Positions 1 to 8,260 of a DNA stretch of 14,613 nt are shown here, piece after piece. Each line of letters starts with the position of its first letter. Within the stretch, counting starts at the first letter, position 1. The notes beneath the pieces are model-generated. The model did not search any database and was not told the origin of the DNA. It worked only from the letters and a program-made list of their open reading frames with translations. Both the position numbers and the translations under genes were made by a program. Location: contig JAHBMJ010004679.1 in assembly GCA_018398765.1 (NCBI GenBank), positions 64,001 through 78,613 of the forward strand. Reading direction: 5' to 3'. The DNA comes from Chromera velia. Lineage: Eukaryota; Sar; Chromeraceae.

Positions 1-1153
1 GTAGGACGGAACAAATCAACAAACTAGGTTAGATCTGCCTCTCATATATGGGGATGCGGCATACATGAAAAAACTCTCAATCATCACGATTTATGACCTA
101 TAGCTATAGTGCGTCGGCGAGTAATGCACGCCTATGCATGCACTCTCGTATCAATAATTGTTGTAATGTGTTGCAAATTAAGTGTTACACTATATTGATA
201 TAACCATCGAGAGCGCTTTTTTAAGCCCCACCGAGACTGTTAACGTTAGCCCCAACTTTGAGGAGTCTTCTCACAATAGAGGTCAGGCCCTTTTCACAAG
301 CTCGCATGAGAGAGGTCAGACCTGTCTAATCAGCTGTATTAAGATCCGCCCCAGCTTGTGCAAGCGGGCGGCTGAATGAAAATTTCTCGATGCAGCGTAC
401 GTTCCGTGTTTGACGTGCTGTGAAGGTATTTATGGGTTCGGAGTATCTGTATTTTTTTTGCCGAATGAAGCACACGTAAGGTGTCTCAAGATTGAAGTGC
501 ATGCCAAGAGTTGTATGTGATCGAATGGCTAGCTGTTGGTCCTTTGGGTGTTTGGTATATAGGCGCGTGCGTAGTTGAAGGTCGTTCTGCTTGGCTGCAT
601 GGTTGGGTTCATACGGATTCATGTGCGTCCGTGAATCAGTATATGGCGTCTGGCTGGGACTGTATGCATCTCCAGATTTTTTAAGTGCACTTTTCTCAAG
701 CATAGTACCGGATTGAATCGTATGTACTATGTGGGGTGAGGGTGTCTGCTCGGCTTCTTTTTCGTCTCGTCGCCCGGGCGAGAAATTCTCTAGCAGAAAT
801 TCGGGGTTTCTATTTTTTTGTAGACACGTGCTGTGTCTAGTCGGCTGTGCGGTGGTGGGTGTATACGATCAGGCAGCATACATGCATTCCATCAGGTGAG
901 TGCGTATGTGCCTGCGTCAAGAGGTCTGGTCTCGGGTGTGTATCATGGTCTGTTGCAATTAGAGTGTATGCCCCCCCTTCTTTCTCGTCGTACAAAAAAA
1001 AATCTTCTGTATACATCTAGGTGATACGTTCAACCTTTCCGAATTCTGGGCTCAATGTATGTGGTGTATCAATGCTACCCCCAAGAAGCCTTCCTGTGAC
1101 TCTATGGTCTGTTAATCAAACTCCGGGCTTTGGCAGGCTGGCGCCTTCAGCCC
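1..1153. other. No recognisable gene; mixed-composition sequence
   Basis: I see no protein family, RNA gene or mobile-element signature here. The longest open frame (326-703, minus, 125 codons) has no recognisable motif and may be chance. A near-duplicate AGAGGTCAG(A/G)CC occurs twice around 280-325. A TGCATGC motif sits at 135-141. The stretch may be intergenic or intronic. Confidence 0.6.
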
Positions 1154-1249
1154 CAGGGCTTTGGTGATAGAAAGCCCATTCTTTCTGGTATGCAATATTA
1201 TCAGGGCTCCAACGATAGAAAACTAATTCTTTCTAGTATGCAATACAGC
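1154..1249. repeat. 48-bp tandem duplication, two diverged copies
   Basis: Two adjacent 48-bp units begin with CAGGGCT at 1154 and 1202. Both contain GATAGAAA, ATTCTTTCT and GTATGCAATA in the same order. Roughly three quarters of positions agree by eye. No coding function is apparent. Confidence 0.8.
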
Positions 1250-1319
1250 TCCAGTCTACAGTAGCTTAAAAATGTTATAACTACCTCCTTGACGCTTTAC
1301 TGCTTTTCTAGATAAGGCT

Positions 1320-1371
1320 CTTCAAGACACTGAAATCCGTCTTAGAATGTCTTCAAACCACTGAAATCCGT
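1320..1371. repeat. Short direct repeat, 31-bp spacing
   Basis: CTTCAAGACACTGAAATCCGT at 1320 recurs as CTTCAAACCACTGAAATCCG at 1351, with two central mismatches. It lies between the 48-bp duplication and the AT-rich island, so this 400-bp stretch has been built by several small duplications. Confidence 0.75.
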
Positions 1372-1374
1372 TCA

Positions 1375-1560
1375 GCTCTTTTAAATTTAATTTAAACCAC
1401 TAGTTAAACTATTTCCTATAAAAAAAATTGAAATAACATGTAAAATGAAATTTAAAATAAAATGTTTTATCTGAACTGAATTTCAAATTGCTTTTTATGA
1501 TGCAATTATATAGTTTAAAGGAGTTTAAAGTGGTTTAAAGTTTTTAATTTTACTTCTCCT
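1375..1560. repeat. AT-rich island with phased GTTTAAAG and inverted ends
   Basis: Three copies of GTTTAAAG start at 1513, 1523 and 1533, exactly 10 bp apart. An 11-bp inverted repeat pairs TTTAAACCACT (1393-1403) with AGTGGTTTAAA near 1529-1539. The similarity continues with small gaps into TTAAACT on the inner side. The fold-back layout and AT-richness suggest a small inverted-repeat element or a bent or easily melted segment. I cannot tell which. Similar TTTAAA-rich islands lie at 2640-2760, 8570-8730 and 13570-13604. Confidence 0.5.
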
Positions 1561-1959
1561 CATATTTCTATTTGCGGAACGGGCTGCGCGGTCAAATGCA
1601 GACGGCGTATATACAGCAGAATCAAGCGATTCCGTGCCTGACATACTAGTCTGACGCTTCGTTCTCCTCTCTTCCTATATCAAGAGAAGGCACTTGCTCT
1701 GCCCTAGGCTGTCCCCCATTTTTTTTCCCTTTTTGTTTCTCTTCAACTCTTTTTTGATTCACTGCGTTTTCAAAAAACACGTCAGGATTAACTGATGGCG
1801 AGCTGGCTCTGTTCTCGCTTACAGACGATGTATCAGATTGGAAGTGTGAAAGCCAGTCTCCAACTATTCATTGTTTCTCAAAGCCCAGTTACTACGTCGA
1901 CCAGTAAAAGCATTGAAGACGAGAGCCGGCGAGAGCCTTCTTCACTTCCTTCTGTATAC
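1561..1959. other. No recognisable feature
   Basis: Mixed sequence with T-rich runs near 1720-1760. I see no coding motif or repeat worth naming. Confidence 0.5.
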
Positions 1960-2640
1960 TACTGACCTTACTCACTCTCTCACTCACTCAGCCACTCACT
2001 CACTCAGTTACCCACTCACTGATTTATTCAAGCACCCACTCACTTTTTCACTCACTCCCACACTCACGCACTCACCCACGCTCACTCACTGACTCATTCA
2101 TTCATTCATTCATTCATGCATGCATTCATTCATTCATTCATTTATTTATTTATTATTCATTCATTATTCATTCACTCACTGTCTCATTCACCAACGCCCT
2201 CATTTACTCACTGACTCACCTTGGTGTCACCCACCCGCACTCACTAGCTCTTTCATACACCTTCACTCAATTATCCATCCATTCACTCACTCACCTACCC
2301 ATCCACCCAATCATTCATTCACTCACTGATTTGTTCACCCACCTACTCACTTTTTCACTCACTCCTACACTTACGCACTCAGTGTGATATCTGCGCTTAC
2401 TCACCTACGCATTCATTCATTCATTCATCCATCCATTCATTCATTCATTCATTCATTCATTCATTCATCATTCATTCACTAACTCTTTCATTCTTTCACT
2501 CACTCAGCCACGCAGCCTCGCTCATTCATTGACTCACTCACTTCCATACTACCATCACTCACTCATCCATTTACTCACTCACTCAGTCACTCATTCATTC
2601 ATTCATTCATTCATTCATTCACTCACTCACCACCCACCCT
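1960..2640. repeat. CACT/CATT tetranucleotide satellite array
   Basis: About 680 bp consist almost wholly of CACT-, CATT- and CATC-type tetranucleotides on the plus strand, with pure (CATT)n runs near 2094-2140, 2411-2468 and 2592-2620. A complex segment starting ACTCACTGATTT at 2014 recurs at 2321 with few mismatches over ~60 bp. The array therefore has a higher-order period of 307 bp rather than simple slippage alone. Open frames through it encode only Ser/Thr/His-rich strings and are artefacts. Confidence 0.95.
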
Positions 2641-3399
2641 ACTCTATATATCACACTAAATTTTATATAAAAAACTAAGTCTTTAAAGCACTTAGAATGA
2701 TGTTATTTATTGTTTTTTACCTGTTTAAAAGTATAAACAACTTTTAAAGATAAAGTTTAATGGGTTTATGGTATATATGTTGGAAATTGTTGGACGTAAG
2801 TGAGGTGAAAGAGTTATAATATGTTGATATGTCGGGGAGTGATTGCAGACTCTGCAGGCATGTGACAATACACAGTGTAATGCACAAACAAGCTAACTTT
2901 TACTTCTAATGGAATATGCCGAATCTGCACACTGATATAAGGAGGGAGCACACAGCGGGCAACAGTTACCCCCATGAAAGGTAAGAATAAATGTCCGCAA
3001 ACAGATTTGCCGATTTGACACTCACAGAAACTTCAAGTAGTTCAACCAAACAAATGTTGAGCACTATGACCGTGCAAGAGGTAAATGCTTAGCTTCTAAA
3101 AGCCTGATCGATCCATGGTCTCTAGCTAGAAGGCCTTGCCCACGACCGGCCATCATAGCGTTCTTGTTTTTTCTGGGTGAGACCCGGCACTGGCCACTGG
3201 GTCTTAGTCCACCCAGGAGCCCTACCTCCAAATTCTCATACAAACAAGAGCTGCGCCTCACTCCCACAACTTCAGATCACCCGAGATTACCAGCCGTAAT
3301 GCTTCTTCACGAAACCCAAGCACCGATAAACGGTCCTCCGAGAAAGGCTCAGTCTGACCTGCAGCACAGATATGCAAAAATTCATAAAATGGCTCCCCT
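2641..3399. other. No confirmed gene; AT-rich start
   Basis: 2640-2760 is AT-rich with several TTTAAA motifs. Near 2974 an ATG is followed after AAAG by GTAAG, which resembles a start codon beside a 5' splice donor, but nothing downstream confirms an exon. 3064-3412 has open frames on both strands without family signatures. Confidence 0.4.
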
Positions 3400-3880
3400 T
3401 CTGGCTATCTAGAGCTGGCCTTCTCATCCAGAAAGCCTTTCCAGCTCCTCATTTAGAGCTTGTTAGAGCGCACACATGGAAGGGATTCAATGGAAGCTTT
3501 ACTGGGGCAACTTCATAGGCCCCTTTGTGTGGAGACGGGCCATGCCCTTCATGATGGAAGATCAAAATTGCCCTCTCAGGGCAACCAGTAGAGTGAATGT
3601 CATAAACCCAAGAAAAAGCAAAGAAAGCAATCCTCTGGGCTTTCGATAAAGCCTACTTTCATCGCTGGAGAGCAAGTCTGTATGATAGGAGAGAGGCGGT
3701 ACTAGGTCGTGCTCTGATCGACTTGAAACATTCGACGGAAAGCCGATTTTGGGAGCCGATTTTAGATTGGCCAACCATATGACGGCCCCAGAAGGCAAAC
3801 TACGCGTTCAACTTGCGGGCCAGGGCCCGGCCGGCCACCAAGGCCAAAAAGCACTTCCCGGCTGCACGCTGACCCATCAA
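3400..3880 (+). pseudogene. Possible decayed coding remnant, family unknown
   Basis: Two open stretches in different plus frames have protein-like, non-repetitive composition. One frame reads WKLYWGNFIGPFVWRRAMPF around 3490-3545 and continues to a stop near 3648. A second frame is open at 3606-3779 and contains AILWAFDKAYFHRW followed by a charged helical-looking segment (RRE, LIDLKHSTESRFWEPILDW). The overlap of the two frames near 3610-3640 is what a frameshift would produce. The FDKAYF block faintly resembles the first aspartate motif of polymerase palms, but that is a guess. Several stops interrupt the rest. I do not recognise a family. Confidence 0.25.
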
Positions 3881-3937
3881 AATGCCGATCTGAAAAATTT
3901 TCAGTCAGGTTTTCAGAAAGACTTAGTTCTCCTCCAG

Positions 3938-4333
3938 TCAGAAAGTCGGGTCAACAGAATGGGCCTCTATCCACAAAATCTCGTTGTCAAGCATTCCATT
4001 GGATTGTATTGGAAGGCTTGGCAACGATGAAATCATGTTCAGCTTGTTGTTCCAGAACCTTATAATAGGGAGACAGACATTAAAGAGACAGACCGGATGC
4101 GAGCGTAGAAGCGATCGAAAAACATTACGGATAAAGAGTTCAGATGTACTTGCACTGGGGAGTGAACAGTTACAATCATTTGAATTAATGGATTCCAGCT
4201 CAGCCAGGCAGTGCAGGAATTCTCTTTCATCTAGCCACTTGGCACATGAAGAAAGTCTATGCATGAAGTCATCAACACACCGAATACAAGAACCATACAT
4301 ACAGAGTTTGTGGTCGCTACTGTAACAAAACAA
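3938..4333 (-). pseudogene. Reverse-transcriptase-like catalytic-box remnant
   Basis: The minus-strand frame of 131 codons contains IRCVDDFMHRL, with the VDD codons at 4268-4276. This resembles the (R)Y[MV]DD catalytic box of reverse transcriptases, but cysteine replaces the usual tyrosine. The residues after it (WLDEREFLHCLAELES, then NDCNC) align loosely with the segment after YMDD in the plus-strand RT at 10433 (FMLLLQRYDFYYDTC). No GxPQGxP-type motif is visible upstream, because the frame runs into the inverted terminal repeat starting near 4328. That fits truncation by insertion at this point. The match is short, so chance remains possible. Confidence 0.3.
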
Positions 4334-4499
4334 ATCTATCCCAAACGGTCTCCAACATCAAAACGGTCTCCAAAACAACCATAGTTCTCCAGCTTTTCTA
4401 ATATTTTTTATGTATTAGACAATGCTTAAAAGCTCAAAACAAAGAGTTTTAAGCAATGTAAGAGTGCGATTTTGTGTTTTTAAATTGGGGTTAGTGAGA
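4328..4499 (+). repeat. Left terminal inverted repeat
   Basis: Starts near ACAAATCTATCCCAAACGG. It holds two copies of AAACGGTCTCC, about 18 bp apart, then a region sharing AAAACAAAGAGTTTTAA and AGAGTGC with the right copy, and ends near GTTAGTGAGA. The internal doublet could be a protein-binding site for a transposase, but that is inference. Confidence 0.8.
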
Positions 4500-4685
4500 A
4501 AAAAAAATTATAGCGGTGTGCGTGACTGCAACGCGGCGGCGTGCTGCGCGTCCGTTACTGCAACGCGGCCAGCGGTGGCGGGGCGCGGCGGGGCCTGCAC
4601 ATATCATGGGATCAATGTGCCCCAGCCTTAAAATCGGATATCCAAGAAGCCGATTTTGACGCACACAGATGTAGTTGACAAATGA
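4500..4685. other. GC-rich spacer with small repeats
   Basis: ACTGCAACGCGGC occurs twice about 34 bp apart (near 4526 and 4559). AAAATCGG and CCGATTTT near 4629-4656 form an 8-bp inverted repeat. No gene is seen. Confidence 0.4.
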
Positions 4686-4845
4686 TCAAGGCATACTGCA
4701 TATTTATCTCTGGACATTGTGGGACTGCGGATCTGCTCCAAAGCTCTTAATTCACTGCTGATGTTTTCAGATCAGCTCGCACTACATTGCAGGCATAACA
4801 GCTCTATACTTCACATGGGAGACTTTAACTCTAGGCAGACTTTGG
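4686..4845 (+). pseudogene. Endonuclease-like remnant of a non-LTR retroelement
   Basis: A plus frame open from 4686 reads LLMFSDQLALHCRHNSSILH and then MGDFNSRQT. The pattern of a helix, a short hydrophobic strand (SILHM) and GDFN is the signature of the endonuclease/exonuclease/phosphatase fold used by LINE-type elements, in which the aspartate and asparagine are catalytic. No other endonuclease motifs are visible. After RQT the translation turns strongly hydrophobic (F, L, V, W), unlike the family. If real it is a fragment of about 50 codons. It lies on the opposite strand from the LINE at 8880-9939, so it belongs to another copy or element. Confidence 0.4.
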
Positions 4846-5880
4846 GAGGAAGCTCAGTCGTCTCTCTTTTTTGGGCATGGGTTTATTTGCCCGTCTCCTT
4901 CTATCAGCAAGCCGTCTCGTTCTATCGGTGGGTAAAATTGGAGAGGGCCGTCTTGTTCTCACTTTTTGGTCGATGTTCTTTTCCCCTTGCATGCTTCTAT
5001 GCAAGCGCTCGAGCTCTTGCTTTCTTCATTGGGGGAACTGGGGCTGTTTTCGTCTTCTTTCTGATGAGTTTGAGGTTCCGTCTCCTTTCAGACGTGAACT
5101 ATAGCTAGCCGTGACACTCGTTGCATCATATCAGGCACAGGCCTACCTTTGTCTAAGCTCTCATGCAGATTTCCTTATTTTCTTGGTATGTACCTGCAGA
5201 TAGGATTTGGAATTCCCACTGGGCTGTTTCGGGGATCCAGAGGGACCTTCGCGTGCTCTCTGGTAAATTCATCAGTTTGTTTGTCTCACTGCTTGCAAGC
5301 CGTTCCATCAGGTCAGAGCATGATGCATCTCAGACCCTCCCATGGAACTTCATCCTTTTCTTGTTCGGTGGTTGCACGCAGGATCTGGGACCACCTTTTG
5401 CCTTTGCTGAGGAGTTGGGGTTGCTTTTACCATTCTTCTGGTGAGTGTGCAGTTCCGTCTCTCTATGTGAGTCAGTGCATGATGCACTGTTGAGCAGATG
5501 TTTGCATTAAACCGTCGTTTTTGGCTTTGTTACCTCTTGGGGATGTGATTGAATGCAGGTTCCGTTCTTTTGATCATGCTGAGGAACAGCACTTGCCAAT
5601 GGGGCTCCGTGTGATGACCGCGTCTCTCTGGGTCAGTGGTTTATTTTCATTCGGTCCCTGTCAGTCGCGTCGTTTTGTGCCCGTGCCTGTCAGTGAAAAT
5701 CAGTCAAAAGTATCCAGTAGGTACGGTCTAGAAAGCAAAAAGAGAAGTTATGGCAACCTGGGAAGAGGCAATGGGACAAGGAGAAGGATACTTGTCCTTG
5801 CTTTCCGTTTGTCTTCCTATGAATGTGCTGCTTGTCTGCCTGTATTCAGGTCTGTTTTCTGTCTTTGAGACTGCGCGCCG
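4846..5880 (+). other. Pyrimidine-rich, stop-poor block with CGTCTC cluster
   Basis: The plus strand is T/C-rich and A-poor. One frame is open from 4686 to 5105. Another is open from 5098 to 5865 with a single TGA at 5491-5493. Other frames are also unusually open, so low A content rather than selection may explain it. The translations (many F, L, S, C) match no family I know. CGTCTC occurs at 4859, 4892, 4913, 5079, 5456 and 5621, all in the same orientation. GAGACG is a described promoter element in Toxoplasma, so this may be regulatory or untranslated sequence. Confidence 0.35.
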
Positions 5881-6150
5881 CTACCATCCCTGTCCCCGAC
5901 GTGTGGATCCCGGCGGAGACAAAAGGCAGACGTTTGGGCCGAGTAAATGAACGTCCACGACTAGCAAAGGAAGCTGGGGTCGATTGGGGCCCGGCCTGGC
6001 CCGGGCCGGCGGCGTTACAAGGCAGTAGGGCCGAGGCTGGCGGCGTCATAAGTGGCCGGGGTGGGCGGTGTCCACCAGGAAGGACACAGACAATCCAGAG
6101 ACTCGGAGAGGTCGGTGGGAGAAATCGGTGGGGAGTTAGGGTATAAAAAG
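5881..6150 (+). promoter_or_regulatory. GC-rich stretch ending in a TATA box
   Basis: 5880-6110 is the most GC-rich part of the window, with a self-complementary GGCCCGG/CCGGGCC near 5989-6007. It leads into GGGTATAAAAAG (6139-6150), a good TATA-box match. A transcript starting ~30 bp downstream would run into the hairpin array at 6245-6832. No transcription start is proven. Confidence 0.4.
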
Positions 6151-6244
6151 TGGATTGCCTAGCTTTGCGAAGGATGCCGGTGGAGGCTGCACTATTCTTT
6201 TAGGCCCATTCTACACTTTATGTTCCGCCTCTCCCTCTCGGACT

Positions 6245-6832
6245 ATGTGAAAAAAATATTTGGCGAGGGAGAATTCAGGGTTGAATTCTCCCTCGATGAG
6301 TATATGGAAAAAAATTTTTTGAGAGAGAATTTTTTTGAGTCGTTTTTCTGGCTTCTTTTACCGAAATAAGTCATCTTTTTTTTTCTCTCTCGAAAAAAAA
6401 TTTTTTTTATTGTCACCGAGGGAGAATTCAGGGCTGAATTCTCCCTCTTGAAGTATGTGAAAAAGATATCGTCCGAGGGAGAATTTAGCCCTGAATTCTC
6501 CCTCAGTCAAAATGCGAAGGATTTTTTTTTCCTTCGTACCATAGAAAAGAGATGTACTTTGGATGGAAGGTGTGTAGGACAGCATTCATCTTGATTAAAA
6601 TCGTGCTAGCTGTTCTCTTTCTCTCCTCGCAGCTCTCAATATACAGCACTTTGAGCCATTTCACCCGAGGGAGAATTTAGCCCTGAATTCTCCCTCGGTA
6701 AAAATACGAAGGATTTTTTTTTCTTTCGCATCACAGAAAAGACACATTTTTTGGATAAAAGGTGTTCAGGACAGCATTTATCTTATATAAATTTATGCCA
6801 CATGTTCTTTTTCTGTTCTGAATCTGCTCTAT
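6245..6832 (+). repeat. Array of GAATTC-centred perfect hairpins
   Basis: Four near-perfect palindromes with 13-15 bp arms and 4-nt loops lie at 6264-6295, 6418-6447, 6475-6504 and 6665-6698. The arm is GAGGGAGAATTCA, and two copies carry ATTTA in one arm, giving one mismatch. Loops are GGGT/GGGC or GCCC. Between the first two lies a larger fold-back of A/T tracts and GAGAGAG (6306-6336 against about 6375-6410). TATGTGAAAAA(A/G)ATAT precedes the first and third hairpins. Segment 6475-6640 is repeated at 6667-6832, 192 bp later, including GCGAAGGATTTTTTTT and GGACAGCATT. This is a structured tandem repeat of unknown function. Confidence 0.9.
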
Positions 6833-7040
6833 TGTGGGCCGCTTTGGGTCAGGCATTAGGGTTGCGCCTTGCATGCCTCATGTTCTCTGCTTGTGCACAT
6901 GCAGAAAAAAATAATAGCTAGATTGTTGAAAAACCTTTTGAATTTGTTTTTTAAGCCTTTAATTCTTCTTTCATCTGCCTGTTTCTGTTCTTAATACATC
7001 AGATTCTATGGACTCTTCTTTATATATGTGTCTTTTGAAT
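6833..7040. other. Intergenic, T-rich
   Basis: No gene is seen. It contains a TGCATGC motif at 6870-6876, a TTAGGGTTG near 6856 that is a single occurrence rather than telomere repeat, and T-rich stretches that could serve as an intron tract. Confidence 0.4.
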
Positions 7041-7104
7041 ATGAATGCAGTTAAGTCCATTTCGAGGTATGTGGAGGGACCACCCCAGACAGCCCCTGTA
7101 GAAG
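7041..7104 (+). CDS. Possible short coding exon before a perfect splice donor
   Basis: An ATG at 7041 opens a frame of 21 codons plus one base, beginning MNAVKSISRYVEGPP. It ends at GAAG|GTAAGT, a full consensus 5' splice site at 7105-7110. The composition is protein-like and not repetitive. If this is an internal exon instead, AATGCAG just before 7051 could be its acceptor, though the pyrimidine tract is weak. No convincing acceptor or continuation is found: acceptors near 7940, 7964 and 7976 lead to short frames only, beyond a TG satellite. I do not recognise the peptide. Confidence 0.25.
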
Positions 7105-7264
7105 GTAAGTTCAGAGCTCGGCCTTTGTTTTAGTGGCTGGTACTTAGTCTGCCAGGGTCTGGAGCTCTAGGCTGCTTTTTTGTTGACCATTTTGCTTTTT
7201 TTTTTAAATCTTTCTCCGTCTCTGCACGTGTATATATCTAGGTATGTATAACGCTAGGTGTAGC

Positions 7265-7343
7265 ATATGTGTGTGTGTGTATGTCTGTGTGTGTATGTGT
7301 ATGTATGTGTATGTATGTATGTGTATATATGTGTGTGCATATA

Positions 7344-7377
<34 letters not shown>

Positions 7378-7438
7378 TGTATGTGTGTGTGTATATGTAT
7401 ATGTGTGTGTGTGTATGTGTGTGTATGTGTGTGTGTGT
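7265..7438 (+). repeat. TG/TA microsatellite
   Basis: Nearly uninterrupted (TG)n with TATG and TATA variants on the plus strand. Open frames through it (His/Thr-rich on one strand, Cys/Val/Tyr-rich on the other) are products of the repeat. Confidence 0.95.
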
Positions 7439-7672
7439 AAAACAGTATAAGTATGTGAAAAAGGATATCTTCCCATGTATTCTGTTTGTTTCCTTGTCCT
7501 GGAAGTTTATGTGTTCCTTCTGGCACTGCATTTTGTTACCTGTATTTGCTCGAACAACAAAGGAGTGTACTGCTAGTAGTTCGTGTGATCGTGTATTCCA
7601 TATGCATGTGTGCATGGATATGCATGCGTGTGTGCGCGTGCCTATGTCACAATATGTGTGTGAATGTGTGTG
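7439..7672. other. Spacer between TG satellites
   Basis: Unique sequence without a recognisable gene or motif, apart from a TGCATGC at 7621-7627. Confidence 0.5.
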
Positions 7673-7890
7673 TATATGTGTGAGAAAGAGAGAGAGAGGG
7701 AGGGAGAGTGTGAGTGTGAGTGTGAGTGTGAGCGTGAGTGTGAGTGTGAGTGTGAGTGCGAGTGTGAGTGTGAGTATGTATGTATATGTGTGTGTATGTG
7801 TGTGTGTGTGTGTATATATGTGTGTATGTGTGTGTGTATCTGTGTATATGTGTGTGTATGTGCGTGCGTGCATGCGTGTGTGAGTATATA
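7673..7890 (+). repeat. GA, GTGTGA and TG compound microsatellite
   Basis: A short (GA)n/GGGA run (7681-7706) leads into about a dozen GTGTGA hexamers (about 7707-7775) and then TG/TATG repeats to about 7890. The order of three repeat types suggests successive expansions from one another. Two further TGCATGC motifs lie at 7869 and 7897. Confidence 0.95.
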
Positions 7891-8168
7891 AAGGTGTGCA
7901 TGCAACGCAACACAGTCTTTCCATCCTTTTCTTTCTTAAGGATTATGACGCTTACCTCTTTCAGCTAGTCTTTCAGAAAGAATGAATGCGTACGTGTTAT
8001 TGCTTTTCTGTGAGTCAGTTTGTCTGAGTCCGCGTTTATATACGTATGCACGTGTCTGAAGTGCATGTACTCGTTCTCCTTCTACGTCTCGCTCTCTTCT
8101 TCATGCCTAAGTTTTCTCTACCGGCTTATGATCCTCCCGTTTCCCCTTTCCCCCTGGCCTGTTCCCCT

Positions 8169-8210
<42 letters not shown>

Positions 8211-8260
8211 TGTGTATGTGTATGTATGTGTGTGTGTGTACACACGCGCGCGCGTGTGCG
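8169..8260 (+). repeat. (TG)15 run ending in an alternating CG palindrome
   Basis: (TG)15 at 8171-8200 is followed by TATATATATG and more TG. It ends in CACACGCGCGCGCGTGTG (8241-8258), a perfect 18-bp palindrome of alternating purine and pyrimidine. GTGTGTACACAC at 8234-8245 is also palindromic and overlaps it. Such sequence readily forms Z-DNA or a cruciform; that is known chemistry, not shown here. Confidence 0.9.

Noticed and set aside
326-703. Minus-strand 125-codon frame
   Set aside because: No recognisable motif, no codon-level or context support; possibly chance.
1871-2329. Ser/Thr/His-rich open frames
   Set aside because: They are translations of the CACT/CATT satellite array.
3562-3798. 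Minus-strand 78-codon frame
   Set aside because: It overlaps the plus-strand remnant at 3606-3779, which has more protein-like composition; no motif in the minus frame.
6507-6540. Stem plus T-run as an intrinsic bacterial terminator
   Set aside because: The T run lies in the loop rather than after the stem, and the window is eukaryotic.
6245-6832. CRISPR array reading of the regular palindromes
   Set aside because: Unequal spacing (153, 57, 192 bp), similar rather than unique spacers, and eukaryotic context.
7204-7968. Long open frames on both strands (up to 228 codons)
   Set aside because: They translate TG/GTGTGA microsatellite into His/Thr/Ser or Cys/Val/Tyr strings; open in many frames because of the repeat.
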